A stretch of 19,937 nucleotides of DNA, taken from contig CANHFN010000005.1 of NCBI GenBank assembly GCA_947459935.1, positions 1 to 19,937 on the forward strand, read 5' to 3'. The DNA comes from Actinomycetota bacterium. GTDB lineage: Bacteria; Actinomycetota; Actinomycetes; Nanopelagicales; Nanopelagicaceae. Position numbers and translations under genes: made by a program. How positions within the stretch are numbered: the first letter of the stretch is position 1; every line of letters begins with the position of its first letter. Shown piece by piece: positions 15,724-19,937 of the stretch. The notes below the pieces were generated by a model. It was not told where the DNA came from. It saw only the letters and a program-made list of their open reading frames with translations, and did no database searches.

Positions 15724-17117
15724 TGACTGAACCCATGTTACCTCTTTCGTTTTTCCACATCAATCAGTACTCCAAGAAACAAGTTATCTTTCTTAGTTTG
15801 ATTGCCGTTTTTTGTGCACAGATTTTGATTGCACCTGGAGCGCAGGCAGCTACCACTTACGTGGACACCACCTTCACCGTGAATGATGAGAGTTATTCAG
15901 CCATTGATTTCCAAGCTCCACGAGCTGGTAATTATCAAGTGTCCTTCTTTACCGATGGTGATGAAGTCGGCGGTGTTGCTGTGGTTGTCGCAGATCCAGG
16001 AGGAGAGATTTATTCGATCGATTTTTCTACCAATGAACTGCCCTTAGTTTTTGCTCTAGATAAAGGTGGAATTTATACATTTCTAGTCACTCTTGGCTTG
16101 GATCAACCAGAATCTGAAATAAATCTTGTGATTGAAGACGCTCAAGTTGCAACAGAAGAAAGCACGCCGGGTTCAACTACAACCACCACGCCGGTCAAGA
16201 TTGTTCCAAAATACTCTCCCAAGAAGAAGACAGCAACACAAGTGAGCCAGGCTTTGACCACCAAATATCGTTACATGTACTTTGTCGATGACAAGAAAGT
16301 TACAGAGGATGTATTTGGAACTGGCTGGAAAAATGCATTTGGCTTCATGTCGAGAGATTCAACTTCTGCTCTTGGCGGGCAATACATTTTTTCTGGAAAA
16401 TTACCTACCAAATATCGAACCAAGATTGACATAATGGAAATTGCAGAAGATCCGGATGCCAAGCTCCAGACCTTTACAGTCAGTCAAAAAGATATACATG
16501 TGACAACCAAAAATGGTACTAACGTGCTGAACTTTACTTCCTCAGTCGGTAAAATTCGTGGGAATAGTAAATACATGGCCTTGCTCTATATCTATGATGC
16601 CAATACGAACAAAATTGCCTATTACAGAAGTGCAGATATAAGCCTTGACTACAAGATGTCCTTGCTCTGTTCATCTACTTTATTCACGCTCTTAACAGTC
16701 AGAGATACAAGCGTTGGATTCTTGAAATCCGTTTCTCTACTTTCAACTGCCGTTAATGGGGTGTTTGCCGATGTAATTGGGGATGGGGCATTGGCAAAGA
16801 TGAATCCAGCCAAACGAGCCAAGATTCTTAACGCACTACTCAAGATCAATAAAGCTGGGACCATTGCTGACCAAGGCTTAGACCTCATTGAATTCGCCGG
16901 GGCTGTCGGCGAAGGTGATCGGGTGAAGATGAAGATTTTGGTTAAAGGCAAGATAACTAAAGAGCTCAAAGATAAATTCGAGATTAAGCCATCCTCCAAG
17001 GCAGGTCAGTTCTATGTTGAAGTTAATGCAACACGCGAACAAACTGCTGACTTAGTTAAATTCATGGCCGCCCAGGGCAACGCTAACGGAGATGCCATAA
17101 GCGCTACCTGCAGTTAA
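15723..17117 (+). CDS. Secreted multidomain protein, PPC-like N-terminal domain
   Basis: 464 residues from ATG 15723, which shares one base with the preceding stop (TGATG). A long signal peptide has a hydrophobic core at about 21-38 (VIFLSLIAVFCAQILIAP) and a likely cut after GAQA (residue 42). Residues 45-140 are beta-rich (VDTTFTVNDESYSAIDFQAP, GNYQVSFFTDGDEV, KGGIYTFLVTL) and resemble a bacterial pre-peptidase C-terminal (PPC) domain. A Thr-rich and Lys-rich linker (about 142-172) follows, then a second beta domain (YRYMYFVDDKKVTEDVFGTG to YYRSADISL). The last ~140 residues are helical and Lys-rich, with a hydrophobic start (SSTLFTLLTVRD) and a single Cys near the end (ATCS). I do not recognise the C-terminal half. 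No catalytic motif was seen, so a binding or structural surface role is the cautious reading. Confidence 0.75.
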   Translation: MTEPMLPLSFFHINQYSKKQVIFLSLIAVFCAQILIAPGAQAATTYVDTTFTVNDESYSAIDFQAPRAGNYQVSFFTDGDEVGGVAVVVADPGGEIYSIDFSTNELPLVFALDKGGIYTFLVTLGLDQPESEINLVIEDAQVATEESTPGSTTTTTPVKIVPKYSPKKKTATQVSQALTTKYRYMYFVDDKKVTEDVFGTGWKNAFGFMSRDSTSALGGQYIFSGKLPTKYRTKIDIMEIAEDPDAKLQTFTVSQKDIHVTTKNGTNVLNFTSSVGKIRGNSKYMALLYIYDANTNKIAYYRSADISLDYKMSLLCSSTLFTLLTVRDTSVGFLKSVSLLSTAVNGVFADVIGDGALAKMNPAKRAKILNALLKINKAGTIADQGLDLIEFAGAVGEGDRVKMKILVKGKITKELKDKFEIKPSSKAGQFYVEVNATREQTADLVKFMAAQGNANGDAISATCS

Positions 17118-17166
17118 TGACCGTGTTTTTGCTGAGGCAATCAAAGTAAAGGCAAACTTCTATGTA

Positions 17167-17172
17167 TATATT
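17167..17172 (+). promoter_or_regulatory. -10 box for a probable leaderless mRNA
   Basis: TATATT (5 of 6 to TATAAT) ends 6 nt before the ATG at 17179. No Shine-Dalgarno precedes that ATG and no clear -35 lies 17 bp upstream. Confidence 0.5.
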
Positions 17173-17178
17173 TACAGC

Positions 17179-17376
17179 ATGAAGTTTACGAAGATTGCGC
17201 TCATTGCCGCCCTGTTCTCAACATTTGCTCTCTCAGGCTGCTCTAGCAGCTCTTCCGAAGAAGATTCTGATGAGTACAAAATGAATCAGTATTACGACTG
17301 TGTTCAGCGCTATGAGAGCAAAGCTATTTATACACCAGATCAGATCGAGAACGTTTGCGGCGGACTTCGTCCCTAA
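17179..17376 (+). CDS. Small lipoprotein
   Basis: 65-residue predicted lipoprotein. The signal peptide MKFTKIALIAALFSTFALSG ends in lipobox LSGC, so Cys21 would be lipidated and the mature chain would be only 45 residues. The mature part starts with a Ser run and acidic patch (SSSSSEEDSDEY) as a tether, then a short region with two Cys (YDCVQRY and VCGGLRP) that could form one disulfide. No known family is recognised. It is the first gene of a short unit followed 18 bp later by the zinc-ribbon membrane protein. Its likely mRNA is leaderless (TATATT 6 nt before ATG). Confidence 0.8.
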   Translation: MKFTKIALIAALFSTFALSGCSSSSSEEDSDEYKMNQYYDCVQRYESKAIYTPDQIENVCGGLRP

Positions 17377-17394
17377 AACAAGAAAGCGGTTACC

Positions 17395-17661
17395 ATGGAA
17401 ACAGTCGGAGATTACATTTCACTAATCTTTCTCTTGGTATTTGGTATCTGGATTGGATCAATAATCCACACATACCAAATGCGACAGATTCTCACTGAAA
17501 TTAGAAAAATGAATCAAGGCACCCCTGTCGTTCCTGTAATTCCTCCAAAAAAAGTTACATCTTCCTTAATGTATTGCTCAGATTGCGATACCGGATATCG
17601 AGCCGATCGATCTGCCTGCCCTGAATGTGGTGGTACTAATCGTTATCTAAAGAATGGATAG
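17395..17661 (+). CDS. Small membrane protein with C-terminal zinc ribbon
   Basis: 88 residues. A single transmembrane helix lies at about 7-27 (YISLIFLLVFGIWIGSIIHTY), then a short helical, Pro-rich linker, then a zinc-ribbon knuckle pair: C61-x2-C64 and C75-x2-C78, with YRAD between (CSDCDTGYRADRSACPEC). The linker after the helix is basic, so by the positive-inside rule the ribbon is probably cytoplasmic. The gene follows the small lipoprotein by 18 bp and is probably co-transcribed with it. The same Cys-x2-Cys-x3-YRAD-CPxC pattern occurs in the reverse-strand gene ending at 17915. Function unknown; such single-pass zinc-ribbon proteins are often accessory or regulatory. Confidence 0.8.
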   Translation: METVGDYISLIFLLVFGIWIGSIIHTYQMRQILTEIRKMNQGTPVVPVIPPKKVTSSLMYCSDCDTGYRADRSACPECGGTNRYLKNG

Positions 17662-17722
17662 CTAGTAGCGTCTTTCTTGAATTCGAAAAAATGCAGTCAA
17701 TTAATCAGCGATCGGAGAAATC

Positions 17723-17893
17723 ATGAGTGGTAGTCAAATGGTTGGAATAAGACTGGGTTGCTTGGCATTAGGTTGGGCAATTGGCGCAGCGCTCTTTGGA
17801 ACAGAAGCTGTTTGGCTTGGGGACGTTAAGAGTTTTGTTTGGTGCGGATTTGCTGGTGGCTGTATTGGAATTCTGCTAACCACTCAAAAGTAA
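17723..17893 (+). CDS. 56-residue two-helix membrane protein
   Basis: Short open reading frame (MSGSQMVGIRLGCLALGWAI to ILLTTQK) with GGAG at 17714-17717, 5 nt before the ATG, a good Shine-Dalgarno. The protein has two Gly-rich hydrophobic helices (about 7-26 and 38-54) joined by a short turn GTEAVWLGDVK, so it would be a hairpin in the membrane with both ends on one side. The glycine pattern (GWAIGAAL, GFAGGCIGI) suits tight helix packing. It starts 61 bp after the zinc-ribbon gene, on the same strand, and its stop is 21 bp from the stop of the convergent reverse-strand gene. No family recognised. A real gene is likely from the Shine-Dalgarno and two well-formed helices, though short length limits confidence. 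Confidence 0.65.
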   Translation: MSGSQMVGIRLGCLALGWAIGAALFGTEAVWLGDVKSFVWCGFAGGCIGILLTTQK

Positions 17894-17914
17894 AATTGTT
17901 GTTAAGCAAACCGA

Positions 17915-18370
17915 CTAATCAACATTGGACTTGTTCAATTCTTCCCATCCGGCTCGGCTACTCAGAATAACTGATCCAATCCAGACTGCTCCTGCTAAAA
18001 ATTGTAGGAAAGGGTTTCCTGTGCAGTTGTCACCGTACTGAAAACAATCCTGCTCATTGACAAATTCAAGGCTTATGGTCCACAGGAAAACGGCAAGTGT
18101 GACTCCCGTTAATTGAATGAAAAGAAATCTTACAAATGCACGCACTGCATGAGTTGTTCGATTTTGTGCTCGGACGAGATCTTCTAAAGTCGTTTCGGCG
18201 CTTGAATTTGCTCTTGGCATCTCGCCGACAGGTGGTTTCTCAGCAGCTTTTACTTGGCTCACAGAAGCGCACCCAGGGCACTTACTGATGAGATCTGCGC
18301 GATAAAACCGACCACATTGGTTACACGGTACCGGCGCTGTATTCCAGACGTTTGATTTCGATTTACTCAT
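17915..18370 (-). CDS. Two-helix membrane protein with N-terminal zinc ribbon
   Basis: 151 residues on the reverse strand. The N-terminal zinc ribbon has C16-x2-C19 and C31-x2-C34 (CNQCGRFYRADLISKCPGC). A Pro/Ala-rich linker and an amphipathic helix (TTLEDLVRAQNRTTHAVRAF) lead into transmembrane helix 1 (about 82-103), an acidic loop with C109 and C116 (DCFQYGDNC), and helix 2 (about 121-139). With the ribbon in the cytoplasm, the Cys-containing loop faces outside, where a disulfide could form. The ribbon shares the YRAD core with the forward-strand protein ending at 17661, but here it is at the N-terminus. The likely mRNA is leaderless: TATATT on the minus strand ends 6 nt before the ATG. 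Function unknown. Confidence 0.8.
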   Translation of the reverse strand: MSKSKSNVWNTAPVPCNQCGRFYRADLISKCPGCASVSQVKAAEKPPVGEMPRANSSAETTLEDLVRAQNRTTHAVRAFVRFLFIQLTGVTLAVFLWTISLEFVNEQDCFQYGDNCTGNPFLQFLAGAVWIGSVILSSRAGWEELNKSNVD

Positions 18371-18376
18371 GCAGCA

Positions 18377-18382
18377 AATATA
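18377..18382 (-). promoter_or_regulatory. -10 box for a probable leaderless mRNA (reverse strand)
   Basis: The complement reads TATATT and ends 6 nt before the reverse-strand ATG at 18370. TTCACA (complement of 18403-18408) resembles a -35, but the spacing of 20 bp is long. Confidence 0.45.
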
Positions 18383-18587
18383 CGCTCAGAGGTGAACTAG
18401 TCTGTGAAAAGGATGAGTCAGAAATCTGTGTCTAAGCAAGGCGCACAAATTCAACCATTTTTTGTATCCAAATGACCATTCACAATGAAACGTAAACACC
18501 TAAAAAGCCAAGTTTCCTGATCCTAAGTACTTTGGAAAAAGGAGAAGGTGAGCTGTGTAGGCAATTTCAAGACTAGGGCCTTTAGCC

Positions 18588-18616
18588 TTGTCTGTTCGCC
18601 TTCCTCAATTTACAAT
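18588..18616 (+). promoter_or_regulatory. Promoter of the serine-protease gene, probably leaderless
   Basis: TTGTCT (18588-18593; 4 of 6 to TTGACA), a 17-bp spacer, and TACAAT (18611-18616; 5 of 6 to TATAAT). The -10 ends 5 nt before the ATG at 18622, placing the start of transcription at or next to the start codon. This is the best-formed promoter in the window. The rest of the 251-bp gap (18371-18621) between the divergent genes shows no gene. Confidence 0.6.
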
Positions 18617-18621
18617 TTGGC

Positions 18622-19937
18622 ATGAGGAAAATTTCGCTTATCTTGATGTTGGTAATTGCAATGATTTTCCCAATAACCTATCCGGCATCAGCAGCAGTAA
18701 CATGGAGTACATCTTCTCCTAATGACAGTTTCAATCGTCCTGATCTGAATTCGCAATACGATCTCACATATGTTTCTGCAACAATTTTTGATAATGAAGT
18801 GGATTCAATCTATTTCTATCTTAATTTTAAAAATGTCCCAAGGATAAATCAATATAATGATGGATCCTCTTTTGCTGCTGTACTTTTAGATTACAATCTG
18901 GATAGTAAAATTGACTTAGAGTTGTATTTATCTGATGTCGCATTATTGACAGATCGCACCCCAGTCGATGGATATGTATATCGCGTTTCTGATAAGTCTT
19001 ACCCAAAGTGTGATGTTGCGATATTTGCTAATATTGATGAAAGAAAAAATTGGATAGGTTTTGAAGTTTCAAGGAAATGCATAGGGTTGCCAAGTGTGTT
19101 TTCAATGCAGGGTTACTCAGACTTCATCGAGGATGATGGTTCGAGTTTTGATTATGCTCCAGAAACTCCTTTTCGTGTAACGCTTCCTGGTGGAACAACT
19201 TCCTCGGGTGGTACATCTACAGATAGTCCGACATACGAGCTGCCTTCAAATGTTGCTAATGAGAGTACAGAAGCCCTTAATTTCTCGCAGGCTCCAGTGG
19301 ATTTAACCTTGCTTTCAGCAACCCTAAAGCCATCTGTAGTGACCGTTAAGTGCGGCACGGGATCGGGTTCTGGTTGGAGTGCAAAAGTTAATTTGAGTTC
19401 AAAACTTAATGCTGAGGGATTTAAGAGTTACGTCATTACAAACCATCATGTGATTGAAGATTGCTTGAGATTAAAGAGAGTTTCCCTGCTTCTAAACAAT
19501 GGCTCAACGGTAGATGGAACAATCATTTCGTGGAATGAAAGTAGTGATGTGGCTGGAATCGTCACCAAAACCATTATTCCTGGGCTTGAATGGATTGGAT
19601 CATCCCCAAAACAGGGTTGGTGGGTGGGTGTAATTGGCTCCCCCTTGGGACAAACTGGAATTTTAACGACAGGAATTGTCTCTTCGATTGACAACAATTC
19701 AGGAACCTTCACGATGACAGCGGCTATAAACCCTGGTAATTCTGGTGGACCTGTATTTGATTCCACGGGACGCGTCTTGGGATTGGCAACTTCAAAGAAT
19801 TTGATCTCTGGGACCGTGCTAGCGGAGGGTTCTGGAAATGCTCACGGTGTAACTCTTTTGTGCGGAACAATCGTCTCGTGTAGTCAAGAAAGAAATCCTT
19901 GGGGTGCTGTTTCTAAGTTCTCCGCCGCAATCGAGGC
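18622..19937 (+). CDS. Secreted trypsin-like (HtrA/DegP-type) serine protease, 3' end outside window
   Basis: Open from ATG 18622 to the window edge, 438 full codons visible. Signal peptide MRKISLILMLVIAMIFPITY, cut after PASA. An N-terminal domain of about 160 residues is beta-rich (YDLTYVSATIFDNEV, SIYFYLNFKNVP) with DYNLDSKID (90-98), spaced like a calcium-binding loop. A Ser/Gly/Thr linker (GGTTSSGGTSTDSP) follows, then the chymotrypsin-fold domain. Its catalytic triad is complete: His276 in ITNHHVIED, Asp309 in SSDVAGI, Ser374 in NPGNSGGPVF. GVIGSPLGQ and TTGIVSSID are typical of the HtrA/S1C group. A C-terminal PDZ domain would distinguish HtrA proper and may lie beyond the edge. Two Cys in the late segment (LLCGTIVSCSQE) suggest a disulfide. 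It is probably extracellular, cleaving surface or environmental protein. Confidence 0.88.
   Translation, partial: MRKISLILMLVIAMIFPITYPASAAVTWSTSSPNDSFNRPDLNSQYDLTYVSATIFDNEVDSIYFYLNFKNVPRINQYNDGSSFAAVLLDYNLDSKIDLELYLSDVALLTDRTPVDGYVYRVSDKSYPKCDVAIFANIDERKNWIGFEVSRKCIGLPSVFSMQGYSDFIEDDGSSFDYAPETPFRVTLPGGTTSSGGTSTDSPTYELPSNVANESTEALNFSQAPVDLTLLSATLKPSVVTVKCGTGSGSGWSAKVNLSSKLNAEGFKSYVITNHHVIEDCLRLKRVSLLLNNGSTVDGTIISWNESSDVAGIVTKTIIPGLEWIGSSPKQGWWVGVIGSPLGQTGILTTGIVSSIDNNSGTFTMTAAINPGNSGGPVFDSTGRVLGLATSKNLISGTVLAEGSGNAHGVTLLCGTIVSCSQERNPWGAVSKFSAAIE

Noticed and set aside
18579..18590. GGGCC-TTTA-GCC hairpin as a terminator before the protease gene
   Set aside because: Pairing is imperfect, there is no T run, and it overlaps the candidate -35 region.
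18548..18625. 25-codon GTG frame (after AGGAG) whose stop overlaps the protease ATG (ATGA), possible leader peptide
   Set aside because: The Shine-Dalgarno spacing is very short, the frame crosses a well-formed promoter whose predicted transcript would start after it, and the peptide has no notable feature.
12606..19937. Integrase, transposase or CRISPR array in the accessory region
   Set aside because: I read both strands for these and found none; the island idea rests only on the tRNA-end duplication and gene content.

Overview
The window looks like chromosome from a low-GC, streamlined actinobacterium. The closest picture I have is a freshwater Nanopelagicales/acI-type genome ('Ca. Planktophila' or 'Ca. 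Nanopelagicus'). This rests on the actinobacterial housekeeping gene order (mfd, SurA-like lipoprotein, mazG, eno, DivIC/FtsB, DUF501, ppx), a family 5 uracil-DNA glycosylase, AT-leaning codon use and very tight gene packing. It is inference from gene content and memory of those families; no search was run.

Region 1 (1-12597) is conserved core. The 3' part of rplY and pth run forward. ppc runs in reverse and converges on pth with stop codons one base apart. From the ppc/mfd divergent gap a long forward run follows: mfd, a SurA-like lipoprotein, mazG, eno, a FtsB/DivIC-type divisome protein, DUF501, a Ppx/GppA phosphatase and UdgB. Several junctions overlap (GTGA at mfd/lipoprotein, TAATG at ftsB/DUF501, 10 bp at DUF501/ppx). 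The genes cover translation (L25, Pth), anaplerosis and glycolysis (PEP carboxylase, enolase), DNA repair and nucleotide sanitation (Mfd, MazG, UdgB), division (FtsB-like) and polyphosphate/(p)ppGpp turnover (Ppx/GppA).

Region 2 (12598-12678) is one tRNA gene with anticodon UAA (leucine, UUA codon). It has a short 5-nt variable loop, unlike the long variable arm normal for bacterial tRNA-Leu.

Region 3 (12679-19937) is an accessory, exported-protein region with no housekeeping genes. It starts directly at the tRNA. A degraded second copy of the tRNA 3' end lies at 14743-14769 and brackets a roughly 2-kb segment with two coupled exported-protein genes; this resembles the scar of a tRNA-targeted integration, although no integrase is present. 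Beyond it are two coupled secreted proteins, a small lipoprotein, a small membrane protein with a C-terminal zinc ribbon, a 56-residue two-helix membrane protein, a reverse-strand membrane protein with an N-terminal zinc ribbon of related sequence, and a secreted trypsin-like (HtrA-type) serine protease cut by the window end. Four transcription units here have a -10-like hexamer 5-6 nt before the ATG and no Shine-Dalgarno, suggesting leaderless mRNAs, while core genes such as ppc, mfd and eno have clear Shine-Dalgarno sequences.

Several starts are revised inward: mfd to 4021, ppx to 10992, UdgB to 11875, and exported proteins to 12978, 13940, 14866 and 15723. I saw no CRISPR array, transposase, integrase, rRNA gene or convincing intrinsic terminator.
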